DNA of 64,000 nucleotides. It comes from Nitrosomonas sp. GTDB taxonomy: Bacteria > Pseudomonadota > Gammaproteobacteria > Burkholderiales > Nitrosomonadaceae. Below, in pieces: positions 24,059 to 33,725 of this stretch. The translations under genes were made by a program, and so were the position numbers. Every line of letters begins with the position of its first letter. The stretch's first letter is position 1. The stretch spans positions 1 through 64,000 of the forward strand of contig JAMWZW010000010.1 in NCBI GenBank assembly GCA_024281995.1, given 5' to 3'. A model generated the notes under the pieces. The model worked only from the letters and a program-made list of their open reading frames with translations, was not told where the DNA came from and did no database searches.

Positions 24059-24864
24059 TGACAAAACAGAAACACATCATTGAAATAGAAGCATTACATA
24101 CCCGTTTTGGTAACCATGTAGTTCATAAAAATGTCAATTTATCCGTTTATCGTGGAGAAATATTAACCCTTATTGGCGGTTCCGGTAGCGGAAAAACAAC
24201 GCTACTGCGCCAAATGTTACGCTTGGAGACGCCTGCGCAAGGTAGGGTAAGAATTTTCACGAATGAGCATATAGATTCCAACCTGAGTCCCCAAGAAAAA
24301 AATATTCATAGCCGTTGTGGCGTACTTTTTCAACAAGGCGCATTATTTAGCGCTTTGACAGTGTTTGATAATATTGCTTTACCTCTACGTGAGCTGCATA
24401 TTTTGGACGAAAAAATGATCCATGATTTAGTTATGATCAAACTAAATATGGTAGCAATTGCTCGAGAACATGCCGATAAAATGCCTGCTGCTTTATCAGG
24501 CGGAATGATTAAGCGCGTCGCTCTAGCACGTGCTTTAGCGTTGGACCCGCAATTGCTATTTCTTGACGAACCAACAGCCGGATTGGATCCCGAATTAAGT
24601 GAAAGCTTTGTAGAACTGATACTGGCGCTGCGTAGAGAAATGGATTTAACTATCGTGATGGTATCGCACGATCTCGATACACTGGTGGCTTTATCAGACC
24701 GCATAGCTGTTTTGGCTGACCAGAAAGTCATTACCACAGGTACGTTAGATGAAATTTGCCATTTTGAGCATCCCTTTATTGCAAGCTTCTTTAAAAGTAT
24801 TCGACAAAAGTTTGAGCAGAAAAACCATTCGGAGCAGCCATGGAAAACCGCGCCCATGCCCTAG
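24055..24864 (+). CDS. MlaF-type ABC transporter ATPase
   Basis: This is a 269-residue cytoplasmic ATPase for the MCE lipid transporter. It has Walker A GGSGSGKTTLLRQ (about 41-53), Q-loop LFQQGALFSALTVFDN (typical of MlaF, with QxGALF), signature LSGGMIKRVALARA, Walker B LLFLDEPTAGLDP and H-loop VSHDLD. It overlaps the permease gene at the start (ATGATG) and the MCE gene at the end by 25 bp, so translation is coupled. Confidence 0.95.
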   Translation: MMTKQKHIIEIEALHTRFGNHVVHKNVNLSVYRGEILTLIGGSGSGKTTLLRQMLRLETPAQGRVRIFTNEHIDSNLSPQEKNIHSRCGVLFQQGALFSALTVFDNIALPLRELHILDEKMIHDLVMIKLNMVAIAREHADKMPAALSGGMIKRVALARALALDPQLLFLDEPTAGLDPELSESFVELILALRREMDLTIVMVSHDLDTLVALSDRIAVLADQKVITTGTLDEICHFEHPFIASFFKSIRQKFEQKNHSEQPWKTAPMP

Positions 24865-25739
24865 TCGCAGGCATATTTGTCATAGTCTTAAGTATTGCAG
24901 TTGCCTTGATTGCCATGCGATTCAGTGGCAGCAATATACAATACAATGCTTATCAGGTAGTCACCAAGGAGTCAGTAAGTGGATTGAACCCTCAATCTGC
25001 GGTACATTTTCGTGGTGTTAATATTGGTAAAGTTGAGAAAATTGAATTCGATCCCAGTAACTTAAGGCAAATTCTCATTCATATCTTAATTAATGAAAAT
25101 GTTATGCTCAGCAAATCGGTATATGCGCAACTCGGATATCAAGGAGTAACAGGATTGGCTTATGTACAATTAAACGATGATGGTACTGATAATGAACAAT
25201 TACCACCGGATGCCTCTATCCCCATGCGCCGCTCATTGCTAGACGAGGTTACTGGATATGGACAAGATTTATTGAGCAATGTTAATCAATTGGTATTAAA
25301 AATGCACCAATTGTTGGATGACCAGAATCAAGCCCAAGTTGCGAAAATACTGCAAAACATTGAAAAAGCGACGCGGAATTTCGATGGCATTGCGGGACAT
25401 TTACAACCAATCTTGAAATCATTCACGGAATTGACGATCGAATCTGCTACCTTAGTTAAACGCCTGGATCAATTGTTAAGTGAAATTAATCTTGCAGTAG
25501 CAAAAGCTAACCAGAAAGAAGGCATTTTTGATAGCTTATCGCAAAGTGCCCAGGAATTAGCTGCAGCAATTCCAGAATTGCATAACGTTAGTACTAGCAT
25601 TACACGAAACTCAAATAATCTGGACCGGATACTTCATCAATTAGAAGAACATCCACAAAGTTTGCTATTTGGCCGCCCCAAATCTCCCCCTGGTCCGGGT
25701 GAAGTTGGTTTTGTTCCACCCACGGATAATACGCAATGA
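24840..25739 (+). CDS. MCE-domain (MlaD-like) substrate-binding protein
   Basis: This is a 299-residue protein with an N-terminal membrane anchor (about 7-28) and one MCE domain (about 38-118; VSGLNPQSAVHFRGVNIGKVEKIEFD, split by short loops). A long predicted helical region (about 140-270) probably extends into the periplasm. MCE proteins form hexameric rings that carry phospholipids. A proline-rich tail ends the protein. It overlaps the ATPase gene upstream and the lipoprotein gene downstream by 4 bp. The long helix and following lipoprotein resemble Pqi/Yeb-like or Ttg2-like arrangements more than canonical mlaFEDCB; no mlaC or mlaB is present. Confidence 0.92.
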   Translation: MENRAHALVAGIFVIVLSIAVALIAMRFSGSNIQYNAYQVVTKESVSGLNPQSAVHFRGVNIGKVEKIEFDPSNLRQILIHILINENVMLSKSVYAQLGYQGVTGLAYVQLNDDGTDNEQLPPDASIPMRRSLLDEVTGYGQDLLSNVNQLVLKMHQLLDDQNQAQVAKILQNIEKATRNFDGIAGHLQPILKSFTELTIESATLVKRLDQLLSEINLAVAKANQKEGIFDSLSQSAQELAAAIPELHNVSTSITRNSNNLDRILHQLEEHPQSLLFGRPKSPPGPGEVGFVPPTDNTQ

Positions 25740-26356
25740 CAAGAACGTTATTATTGATCCTTTTCTGTTATCTATTGTCAGGTTGTATTACTTTATATAA
25801 ACCATCGACATCCCTTGCAATTTATGATTTTGGCACACCTGAATATTCACAAAATGAATCGCAACCTTTAAATAGAAAAAGTAAAAGTATTCTTATTGCC
25901 GATGCTGCAGCACCACTATGGCTGGATAACACTACAATTCAATATCGGCTTCTCTATCATAACTCAACGCAAACACACACTTATACCAATAGCCGCTGGA
26001 AGGCACCCCCTGCAACCCTACTTGCACGCAAAATTCGTGACAGCATCATCTCCAATAGCAATGAACAAGTCGTCAAAAATGGTAGCACCGCAAAAACTGA
26101 TTACATCCTACATCTTGAATTAGAAGAATTCATACAGGCATTCGATACCATTAATGAAAGTCATGTTGTCATCGGTTTACGGGCTAGCTTGATTGAGCGA
26201 AACTCGCGAACTATATTTGCGCAAAAAGATTTTGCCATTAAAGCAAAAACCCCTACTGCTGATGCTGTCGGAGCCGTAAGGGCATTCAGCTCTGCAAGCA
26301 ACCAATTAATTCATGAATTAATTGGTTGGTTGACAACAAAACTTCCGCCCCAATAA
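25736..26356 (+). CDS. ABC-type transport auxiliary lipoprotein (PqiC-like)
   Basis: This is a 206-residue lipoprotein with lipobox LLSGC (Cys at about 17) and the family opening LYKPSTSLAIYDFG. The N-terminal hydrophobic stretch MTRTLLLILFCYLL is the signal. The later PLWLDNTTIQYRL, ISNSNEQVV and YILHLELEEFIQAFD match the ABC-type transport auxiliary lipoprotein family (PqiC/YmbA-like). That family anchors MCE transporters to the outer membrane. It overlaps the MCE gene by 4 bp and is the last gene of the four-gene operon. Confidence 0.87.
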   Translation: MTRTLLLILFCYLLSGCITLYKPSTSLAIYDFGTPEYSQNESQPLNRKSKSILIADAAAPLWLDNTTIQYRLLYHNSTQTHTYTNSRWKAPPATLLARKIRDSIISNSNEQVVKNGSTAKTDYILHLELEEFIQAFDTINESHVVIGLRASLIERNSRTIFAQKDFAIKAKTPTADAVGAVRAFSSASNQLIHELIGWLTTKLPPQ

Positions 26357-26452
26357 CCTTTGCGATTAAGCCATAAATTTAGTCACAAGTTTGATAACTG
26401 AATATCCTCTTATGTTAGTATCCGGTAACACATTGTTAGAGGGAGTTTTGCT

Positions 26453-26581
26453 GTGCGCTTATTGCCGATTATCTTATTGTTAACTTACTTTCTTAGTGCT
26501 TGCGGTCTTAAGGGTCCTCTATATTTACCGACAACCGATGACGGCAACCGTTCATCAGCCAGTGAAACTGAAAAAAAATGA
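26453..26581 (+). CDS. lptM: LPS translocon maturation chaperone LptM (YifL-like lipoprotein)
   Basis: This 42-codon gene starts with GTG at 26453, with AGAGGGAG seven bases upstream. The product has a signal with lipobox LSAC (Cys17) followed by GLKGPLYLP, the hallmark of YifL/LptM. LptM assists disulfide maturation of LptD at the outer membrane. Its TGA overlaps the lysA ATG (ATGA), and lptM-lysA is a widely conserved pair. The conserved motif, ribosome site and overlap make it secure despite its length. Confidence 0.88.
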   Translation: MRLLPIILLLTYFLSACGLKGPLYLPTTDDGNRSSASETEKK

Positions 26582-27834
26582 GCGACTGCCCTACATTTAG
26601 TTATCACGATAATGAACTCTTCGCAGAATCAGTCCCTTTAAAACAGCTCGCTGACAAATTCGGGACCCCCTGTTATGTTTACTCTCGAGCTGCTTTAACT
26701 TACGCTTATCAGGAGTTTGATCGCGCTTTCGCAAACCGAGATCATCTAATTTGTTATGCGGTAAAAGCAAATTCAAACATTGCTATACTCAATTTATTAG
26801 CTCGACTGGGTAGTGGTTTCGACATCGTATCTGGCGGCGAACTGCAACGCGTCATTAAAGCTGGAGGAGACCCAAAGAAAACCGTCTTTTCAGGGGTTGG
26901 AAAAACCATCAACGAAATGCGTAGGGCTCTTGAAGTTGATATTTTATGTTTCAATGTAGAATCAGAAGCAGAGTTAATCGCTTTAAATCAGATTGCACAG
27001 ATAATGGGTAAGTCTGCACCGGTTAGTTTACGTGTTAACCCTGATGTGGATGCCAAAACCCACCCATATATTTCGACTGGGCTTAAAGAAAATAAATTTG
27101 GTATTCCCATTACAGAAGCTGAAAAGATTTATCAATCTGCGCATTTATACCCTCATATCCGTTTCACTGGTCTCGACTGTCATATTGGCTCACAATTGAC
27201 CACACTTGACCCATTCCTCCAAGCCAGCGATAAGTTACTTAATTTACTTGAGAAACTGGAATCACAGGGATTAGCAATCGAACATCTGGATTTAGGAGGT
27301 GGCTTGGGTATTCGCTATGTTGATGAATCACCACCCGAAATTAAGGATTATGTGTCTGCACTGTGCGATAGCACTCGCCACATTAAACAATCCATTTTAA
27401 TCGAGCCTGGCCGTTCGTTGATAGGCAATGCAGGCCTCCTGCTTACTCGCATTGAATATCTTAAAAACACACCAGCCCGCAATTTTGCTATTGTCGATGC
27501 CGCTATGAATGACTTGATGCGCCCAGCATTGTATGATGCTTATCATGATATTCTTCCAGTTTTCAAAACTGCCGGGCAGATCAAAACATATCAAGTCGTT
27601 GGTCCGGTGTGTGAAACAGGAGATTTTTTAGGCCATGACCGCAAGCTTGGAGTAACTCAAGGTGATTTATTGGCCGTCATGTCGGCTGGTGCCTATGGCA
27701 TGAGTATGGGTTCAAACTATAACACCCGACCTCGTGCCGCCGAAGTTATGGTGGATAGAGACACTGTTCATGTCATTCGTTATCGTGAAACCATCGATGA
27801 ATTATTTGCTACTGAGCGAATTCTACCGCAATGA
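26578..27834 (+). CDS. lysA: Diaminopimelate decarboxylase
   Basis: LysA decarboxylates meso-diaminopimelate to lysine with PLP. The 418-residue protein shows the PLP lysine in CYAVKANSN (Lys63), the phosphate-binding region GLDCHIGSQ and HLDLGGGLGI, and EPGRSLIGNAG. The second-subunit catalytic Cys lies in GPVCETGDFLG, and GAYGMSMGSNYN follows. The length is normal. It is translationally coupled to lptM. Confidence 0.97.
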   Translation: MSDCPTFSYHDNELFAESVPLKQLADKFGTPCYVYSRAALTYAYQEFDRAFANRDHLICYAVKANSNIAILNLLARLGSGFDIVSGGELQRVIKAGGDPKKTVFSGVGKTINEMRRALEVDILCFNVESEAELIALNQIAQIMGKSAPVSLRVNPDVDAKTHPYISTGLKENKFGIPITEAEKIYQSAHLYPHIRFTGLDCHIGSQLTTLDPFLQASDKLLNLLEKLESQGLAIEHLDLGGGLGIRYVDESPPEIKDYVSALCDSTRHIKQSILIEPGRSLIGNAGLLLTRIEYLKNTPARNFAIVDAAMNDLMRPALYDAYHDILPVFKTAGQIKTYQVVGPVCETGDFLGHDRKLGVTQGDLLAVMSAGAYGMSMGSNYNTRPRAAEVMVDRDTVHVIRYRETIDELFATERILPQ

Positions 27835-27900
27835 ATGGCATAGAACCTGGCAATATATTGATCTGTAATCACATGTCTATAGTTTTACAATAAATCTGCA

Positions 27901-28968
27901 ATGACAAGCTTATCTCTTAATGACGATGAACACTATCAAAATCATATCCTACAAGGTGTATCTCGTACTTTTGCTTTGACAATCCCACAATTGCCCCACT
28001 CCTTGTGTCGCGTCATCAGTAATGCATATCTTTTATGCCGAATCACGGATACGATTGAAGATGATAATGCTTTAACTTCAGAACAGACCCGGCAGCTATC
28101 GCATATGTTTGCTGATGTGGTATGCGGTCATGCATCGGCGGAAGAATTTGCACAACGTTTATACCCCCTTCTTTCCGGCCATACCATCCCGGCAGAACAT
28201 GATTTAATTAAAAATACCCCTGCAATTATTCGTATTACGCATAGTTTCAATCCTATACAGCGCCGCGCTCTAGAACGTTGTGTTCGCATCATGGCAAAAG
28301 GTATGTCCGAATATCAGGAAACTGAATCTCTACAAGGATTGAAAGATCTGCACGCAATGAATCAATATTGCTACTATGTTGCAGGGGTTGTTGGTGAAAT
28401 GCTGACCGAGCTTTTTTGTGACTACTCAACCGAAATCAATACGCATAAAGCAACATTGATGAAACTTTCGGTGTCTTTTGGACAAGGATTACAAATGACG
28501 AATATTCTCAAAGATATTTGGGATGACCGTAAGCGTGGCGCGTGCTGGCTACCCCAAGACATTTTTGCTAAACATGAATTTAATCTTCTGGATATGTACC
28601 CTGGAATGTCCGACACAAAATTTCAGGCTGGATTAGCGGAATTGCTAGGCATTGCTAAAGGTCACTTGCACAATGCCCTGCGCTATACCAGCCTGATTCC
28701 TCCCCGAGAAAAAGGCATTCGCCGTTTTTGTTTATGGGCAATTGGTATGGCAATTTTGACACTCAATAAAATTAACGAGCATCGGGATTTTTCTGAAAGT
28801 GTCCAAGTTAAAATCAGCCGGCGTAGCGTTAGAGCAACAGTTATAGTTACCAGCTTATTTGCCAATTATGACAGGACACTCGATTTACTTTTTAAACTTA
28901 TTTCCAGAAACCTTCCTGATGTTGGAACACATAAAGAAGTCTTTCTCAATGATCAAATAAAAAGCTAA
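27901..28968 (+). CDS. Squalene synthase (farnesyl-diphosphate farnesyltransferase type)
   Basis: This is a 355-residue member of the squalene/phytoene synthase family. It has two Asp-rich Mg-diphosphate motifs: DTIEDD (residues 50-55) and DIWDD in GLQMTNILKDIWDDRKRG (about 199-216). SRTFALTIPQLP and YCYYVAGVVGEMLTELF are closer to the eukaryotic-like squalene synthase group than to HpnC/HpnD. It would therefore make squalene directly from two farnesyl diphosphates. A hydrophobic stretch near 280 may contact the membrane. It is followed 13 bp later by hpnA, indicating hopanoid precursor synthesis. Confidence 0.88.
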   Translation: MTSLSLNDDEHYQNHILQGVSRTFALTIPQLPHSLCRVISNAYLLCRITDTIEDDNALTSEQTRQLSHMFADVVCGHASAEEFAQRLYPLLSGHTIPAEHDLIKNTPAIIRITHSFNPIQRRALERCVRIMAKGMSEYQETESLQGLKDLHAMNQYCYYVAGVVGEMLTELFCDYSTEINTHKATLMKLSVSFGQGLQMTNILKDIWDDRKRGACWLPQDIFAKHEFNLLDMYPGMSDTKFQAGLAELLGIAKGHLHNALRYTSLIPPREKGIRRFCLWAIGMAILTLNKINEHRDFSESVQVKISRRSVRATVIVTSLFANYDRTLDLLFKLISRNLPDVGTHKEVFLNDQIKS

Positions 28969-28981
28969 CAGCTTATTTATT

Positions 28982-29974
28982 ATGAAGTCTTTAGTTACAG
29001 GTGCAACAGGATTTCTCGGCTCAGCTGTCATGCGATGCCTATTGGCAGCTGGCCATGAAGTCCGAGTACTGGTACGGCCTAACAGTAACCGGAAAAACCT
29101 CGAAAGCTTTCCGGTTGAAATATTTGAAGGCGATTTGCTCGATCATCAATCACTTAATCAAGCAGTCACAAACTGCGACAATTTATTTCATGTTGCCGCT
29201 GATTATCGCCTATGGGTTCCCAATCCGGAAACAATGTATGCAATCAATGTCAATAGTACACAAGCGCTTATTATGGCTGCAGCGGAAGCAGGTATCAAAC
29301 GTATTGTATACACCAGCAGTGTTGCAGCTTTAGGCTTAACTTCAGATGGCTCACCCGCTAACGAAGAAACTCCCTGTAACTTCGCCGCCATCACCGGATA
29401 TTACAAACGTTCCAAATATCACGCAGAACAACTTGTAAAAAAGTTGACTGATGATTATCAGTTACCCTTAACCATCGTAAACCCATCCACACCGATTGGC
29501 CCTTGCGATGTCCGCCCTACACCTACTGGGCGCATCGTACTGGATACGATAACCGGGCGGATGCCCGCATACATCAATACTGGCTTGAACATCGCGCACG
29601 TAGACGATATTGCATACGGTCATTTGCTGGCATTTCAGCATGGCAGGTACGGTGAACGCTATATACTCGGCGGCGACAATATGATGCTCTTACAGATCCT
29701 CAATAGCATTGATGAAATCATCGGAGTACCCGCCAACCGTATCAGAATGCCTGTGAATTTAATGCTTCCCATAGCGTGGTTTATGGAAAAAATTGCAACT
29801 TTTACTCATACGGAACCGCGAGCAACGCTGGATGGTATCCGTATGGCCCGAAAGCTGATGTTTTTCTCGAGTGAAAAAGCACATCGCGAACTAGGCTATC
29901 GATATCGCCCCGTTATTGAAGCACTTCAGGATGCAATAACATGGTTCAAAGACAATGGCTATTGCAAGCAATAA
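28982..29974 (+). CDS. hpnA: Hopanoid-associated sugar epimerase HpnA
   Basis: This is a 330-residue NAD(P)-dependent extended SDR. The dinucleotide motif TGATGFLGSAV is at residues 7-17, with catalytic Ser in VYTSSVAALG and YxxxK in YYKRSKYHAE. Further HpnA-like segments are VNPSTPIGPCDVRPTPTGRI and LNIAHVDDIAYGHLLA. HpnA is associated with hopanoid side-chain biosynthesis. It lies 13 bp downstream of squalene synthase on the same strand. Confidence 0.92.
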   Translation: MKSLVTGATGFLGSAVMRCLLAAGHEVRVLVRPNSNRKNLESFPVEIFEGDLLDHQSLNQAVTNCDNLFHVAADYRLWVPNPETMYAINVNSTQALIMAAAEAGIKRIVYTSSVAALGLTSDGSPANEETPCNFAAITGYYKRSKYHAEQLVKKLTDDYQLPLTIVNPSTPIGPCDVRPTPTGRIVLDTITGRMPAYINTGLNIAHVDDIAYGHLLAFQHGRYGERYILGGDNMMLLQILNSIDEIIGVPANRIRMPVNLMLPIAWFMEKIATFTHTEPRATLDGIRMARKLMFFSSEKAHRELGYRYRPVIEALQDAITWFKDNGYCKQ

Positions 29975-30044
29975 TATTCATTTCCCGCAGTTTCTATGCA
30001 TCATTCAGTTGCACTAATAATTTTATCGCTCCACACCTAATCGC

Positions 30045-30368
30045 CTAGAAAGGTAATTTAAAACCCGGGGGCAAACCCAATCCACCGGTCAATTCCGCCA
30101 TTTTCTCCTGCGTGGTTGACTCTACACGGCGCACCGCATCGTTAAACGCTGCAGCCACAAGATCCTCAAGCATCTCCTTGTCATCACCCAGAAGGCTGCT
30201 ATCAATATCGACCCTTTTAACATCATGACGGCAGGTCATGATGACTTTGACCATACCGGCACCTGATTGGCCTTCAACCTCGATAGTTGCAAGTTTTTCT
30301 TGCATCTGGCGCATATTTTCCTGCACCATTTGTGCTTGTTTCATCATATTTCCGATATTACCTCTCAT
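30045..30368 (-). CDS. ybaB: YbaB/EbfC nucleoid-associated protein
   Basis: This is a 107-residue small DNA-binding protein of the YbaB/EbfC family. It begins [19 protein letters not shown] and ends with the typical [13 protein letters not shown]. The start at 30368 has a strong AAGGAGG 7-8 nt upstream. It overlaps the dnaX stop by 11 bp, so the longer frame to 30392 is not used. dnaX-ybaB is a conserved operon. The usual third gene recR does not follow; hpnA is convergent instead. Confidence 0.95.
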   Translation of the reverse strand: MRGNIGNMMKQAQMVQENMRQMQEKLATIEVEGQSGAGMVKVIMTCRHDVKRVDIDSSLLGDDKEMLEDLVAAAFNDAVRRVESTTQEKMAELTGGLGLPPGFKLPF

Positions 30369-31989
30369 TTTTACTGCCTCCTTTATTATCAATTGGTTGA
30401 ATCGAAGGAACCACTAATCGCGCATCAAACTGTTCGATCAAGTCTTGAACCATAGGATCTTCCTCAATTGCCGCTATGGCTTTTGCCTGTTTCTCTTCCT
30501 CCTGACGCTGCAATTGTGCGGCTGGCGTTTGCCCGCAGGCATTACCAATGGAAAAACTGAGCACCATAGATCTACCAAAATAACTATTCAGCGCTAATTG
30601 AATTTTATCTTGATACTTCTTATCCAGCAGATGCTTATGTTTCTCTGGAACGCACAATTCAATTTTTTCAGTGGAAAGAGTTTTAGCCTCACTATGTTGT
30701 GCCAGCATTTTTGCCATTCCAGTTAGTTTTAATTGCTGAATTAACTGTGACCAATCATGGTCAATTGCATCAATTGCCATAGTTTGAATCGGCTGTTGTA
30801 AAAGTGGCACAGCCCCTATGGCCGGTATTTCATGATCATTAATTTTGGATAAGCTGCTCTCCTTTGACACCGTTGGTAATGATGGATCATTAACAACCCA
30901 ATCATCTGGTATAAAAGTCAACATACGCAACAGCGTCATGGTAAAACCGGCATATTCATCCGGCGCCAAACTCAGATCATTACGTCCATGCAATGCGATC
31001 TGATAAAACAACTGAATATCATCTGGCGTAAATATTTTTGCGAGGGCAAATATGCGGACATACTCAGGGGTATTTTTATTAATTGCTTGTGGAACAGCCT
31101 GTGCTAGCGCAATACGATGCAATAACGCTGCTAGATCTTGCAATACCGAATCAAAAGAATAGCACTGAACTTCCAATTCATCGGCCAATGATAACAGTTG
31201 CAGGCCGTTTTTCTGTGCTAAAATTTCTAGTAGATCTAAAAGATGACTCTGGTCAATGCTACCGAGCATATCGCGTACGATGGATTCTTCAATTTTTCCT
31301 TCACCAAAGGCTATCGCTTGGTCCAACAGGCTTAGCGCATCGCGCATACTGCCTTGTGCAGCGCGTGCAATCAGCTGCAGCGATAATGCATCATTGGATA
31401 TTTCTTCTTGCATCAAAATTTTTTCTAGATGATCCGCAATTTGAGCCTGTGGAATCTGTTTCAGATTGAATTGCAAACAACGTGATAAAACCGTAATTGG
31501 AATCTTTTGTGGATCAGTAGTCGCCAATATAAACTTGACATGCGCTGGCGGTTCTTCCAATGTTTTTAACATGGCATTGAACGCTGATTTCGAAAGCATG
31601 TGAACTTCATCAATGATATAAATCTTATAACGCGCACTCGTTGGAGCATACATGGCATTCTCCAGCAATTCGCGCATGTTATCGACTTGAGTATTTGAAG
31701 CTGCATCCAGCTCTATCAGATCAATAAAACCACCACTGTCAATTTGCTGGCATGCCGCACAAGCTCCGCAAGGTGTTGCAGTGATTCCTATTTCACAATT
31801 CAATGACCTAGCCAGAATACGCGCAATAGTCGTTTTACCAACGCCACGCGTACCGGTTAATAAGTAAGCATGATGCAATCTATTTTGTTCAAGCGCATTA
31901 GTCAGAGCTCTAATTACGTGCTCTTGTCCGATCAATTCTGAGAATTTTTTAGGGCGCCATTTACGCGCAAGAACTTGTGTATTTAACAC
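30358..31989 (-). CDS. dnaX: DNA polymerase III subunit tau/gamma
   Basis: DnaX is the clamp-loader ATPase. From a GTG at 31989 the protein is about 543 residues, beginning [22 protein letters not shown]. No ATG lies nearby, and the frame upstream runs into the SRP RNA gene, so GTG is preferred. It shows Walker A GTRGVGKT, a zinc-binding cysteine cluster (CGACAACQ), Walker [11 protein letters not shown], the SRC motif in LSRCLQF, and a C-terminal tau-like region. I saw no convincing slippery frameshift site for gamma. It is co-transcribed with ybaB. Confidence 0.95.
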   Translation of the reverse strand: MLNTQVLARKWRPKKFSELIGQEHVIRALTNALEQNRLHHAYLLTGTRGVGKTTIARILARSLNCEIGITATPCGACAACQQIDSGGFIDLIELDAASNTQVDNMRELLENAMYAPTSARYKIYIIDEVHMLSKSAFNAMLKTLEEPPAHVKFILATTDPQKIPITVLSRCLQFNLKQIPQAQIADHLEKILMQEEISNDALSLQLIARAAQGSMRDALSLLDQAIAFGEGKIEESIVRDMLGSIDQSHLLDLLEILAQKNGLQLLSLADELEVQCYSFDSVLQDLAALLHRIALAQAVPQAINKNTPEYVRIFALAKIFTPDDIQLFYQIALHGRNDLSLAPDEYAGFTMTLLRMLTFIPDDWVVNDPSLPTVSKESSLSKINDHEIPAIGAVPLLQQPIQTMAIDAIDHDWSQLIQQLKLTGMAKMLAQHSEAKTLSTEKIELCVPEKHKHLLDKKYQDKIQLALNSYFGRSMVLSFSIGNACGQTPAAQLQRQEEEKQAKAIAAIEEDPMVQDLIEQFDARLVVPSIQPIDNKGGSKNER

Positions 31990-32059
31990 TTTTTTGATTG
32001 AGCTGAGGGATAGCTTACAGGATCTATCAAATAGAGAGTCCAAAAAATTAAGACTTGGT

Positions 32060-32155
32060 GGCGAGCCAGACCCCCGGCACTCGCAATAAACAGCTGTGGC
32101 TGCTTCCTTCCGGACCTGACCAGATTCACCATCTTGCAATGCGGGGAGGCCCGCC
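32060..32155 (-). ncRNA. ffs: Signal recognition particle 4.5S RNA
   Basis: The minus strand contains the universally conserved SRP core GGTCAGGTCCGGAAGGAAGC at the apical loop, with AGCAGCCA after it. The ends pair (GGCGGGCC at 32155-32148 with GGCTCGCC at 32067-32060, one G-U), giving the long hairpin of about 96 nt typical of bacterial small SRP RNA. It lies directly upstream of dnaX, a frequent position in proteobacteria. Exact ends are inferred from pairing. Confidence 0.93.
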
Positions 32156-32435
32156 ATAAAAATAAAACCTATGAACCAATGATTAAAGCTTTACTATCAT
32201 TAAAACGATTCAACTATAACTAAGGCAAGTTACTCTCATCACTGTTATTCAGTAACTCCCTAAACTACAGCTATTTCACCCATCCAACTAAGATGATCCT
32301 TGAAAGCGCCCAAAGTATACCAGTAGATGAATCATTACTCCACTTCTTGTGTATACAAAATCTATCATTACAGGACTACCGCAGTGCTTGGCATTATACT
32401 TAAAAAAATATTATTAACGATAATCCCCTCAATAA

Positions 32436-33659
32436 ATGCAACAATATAAAAATGAATTTTTGTCTGATATACAAAATCAGCGCAAATCCGCTATAGTTAC
32501 CACCAATTATCTTTTTTATATCAAGTCAGTTATGTTTCATCATCGCGATCACCTGGAAGATTTGAATAAACAACTCCCTTTAAAGAACAAGCTTGTGAGC
32601 GCACACAGTTCCATACAAGAAAAATTTCCTTTCATTTCACGTATTGCTATTACACTTTATGATCCTGAAACTAAAATACTCAAAACTTACCTCGATAGTA
32701 GCGGAGATGACAAACCGCTAGCCCACTATCAAGTACCTTTAGACGATGCACCATCGTTAAAGGAAATTCTCGAAAAAGGCCTGCCCCGGGTTGTCAATAA
32801 CTTAGTTACTTTTGAAAAAGGCAATCATGAACATACGCAAAGAATCGGACGGCAGGGTTATGCAGCAAGCTATACCATGCCCATATTTCATTCGGGTGAT
32901 TTTATTGGGTTTTTATTTTTCAATTCTTACCAAACCGACGTTTTTAAAGAAAATGTATTGAACATACTCGATATTTTTGGCCACTTGATTTCACTAATGA
33001 TCATTAATGAGCTTTCAACTTTTAAAATGATGAATGCTGCGCTTAAAACAACTAGCAATATTACTCACCTCCGCGACCCTGAAACAGGCAGCCATCTTGA
33101 TCGGATGTCTCGTTACAGTCGTTTAATTGCCGCATCACTTGCAAACAAATATCAACTGGATGATGTGTATATCGAGCATATTTTTATGTTTTCGCCACTT
33201 CATGATATAGGAAAAATTTCGATACCCGATAACATCTTATTAAAACCAGGGCCTCTGAACGAGTCAGAAAGATTAGTTATGAATACTCATGCACGTAAAG
33301 GAAGGGAAATAATTGATGATCTAATTACCAATTTCGGGCTGGATCGTATTACTGGTATTGATATTTTGAAAAATATTGCAGAATTTCATCATGAAGCTGT
33401 CAATGGTAGCGGCTATCCGTATGCGAAAATCAGTCACGAGATTCCTTTGGAAGCCCGCATTGTTGCTGTTGCCGACGTATTTGATGCATTGACTTCACGC
33501 CGCCCTTATAAGGATGCTTGGGACAATGACAAAGCATTTAATACACTTAAACAACTTGCTGGTGAAAAGTTAGACAGTGATTGTGTCAATGCGTTAATTA
33601 AAAATCAGCATCAGGTCGAATTGATTCAACAGCAATTCAAAGAAAGTAACTACAGCTAA
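32436..33659 (+). CDS. GAF-HD-GYP domain protein (paralogue of 3138-4286)
   Basis: This protein of up to 407 residues has the same layout as the gene at 3138-4286: GAF-like N-terminal half and C-terminal HD-GYP. The HD motif HDIGK is intact, but the GYP signature reads HHEAVNGSGYP, with Asn in place of the usual Asp. Alignment with the paralogue suggests translation may begin at the ATG at 32532 (MFHHRDHLEDL). Neither start has a good Shine-Dalgarno. Activity as a c-di-GMP phosphodiesterase is expected but the substitution makes it less certain. It stands alone between the SRP RNA and a nuclease gene. Confidence 0.87.
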   Translation: MQQYKNEFLSDIQNQRKSAIVTTNYLFYIKSVMFHHRDHLEDLNKQLPLKNKLVSAHSSIQEKFPFISRIAITLYDPETKILKTYLDSSGDDKPLAHYQVPLDDAPSLKEILEKGLPRVVNNLVTFEKGNHEHTQRIGRQGYAASYTMPIFHSGDFIGFLFFNSYQTDVFKENVLNILDIFGHLISLMIINELSTFKMMNAALKTTSNITHLRDPETGSHLDRMSRYSRLIAASLANKYQLDDVYIEHIFMFSPLHDIGKISIPDNILLKPGPLNESERLVMNTHARKGREIIDDLITNFGLDRITGIDILKNIAEFHHEAVNGSGYPYAKISHEIPLEARIVAVADVFDALTSRRPYKDAWDNDKAFNTLKQLAGEKLDSDCVNALIKNQHQVELIQQQFKESNYS

Positions 33660-33725
33660 TGCAACGTAGATAAAATCATACCTATCCATCAAGCACTCCT
33701 TCCAGTTTAAGTATGTATTATAGTC

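Noticed and set aside
24330-24857. 175-codon antisense ORF within the MlaF-type ATPase gene
   Set aside because: It is opposite a well-conserved ABC ATPase and is Ser/Arg-rich without domain features, typical of an antisense shadow.
32000-32157. N-terminal extension of dnaX starting at 32157
   Set aside because: The extension is the SRP RNA gene read as protein; the family N-terminus begins at the GTG near 31989.
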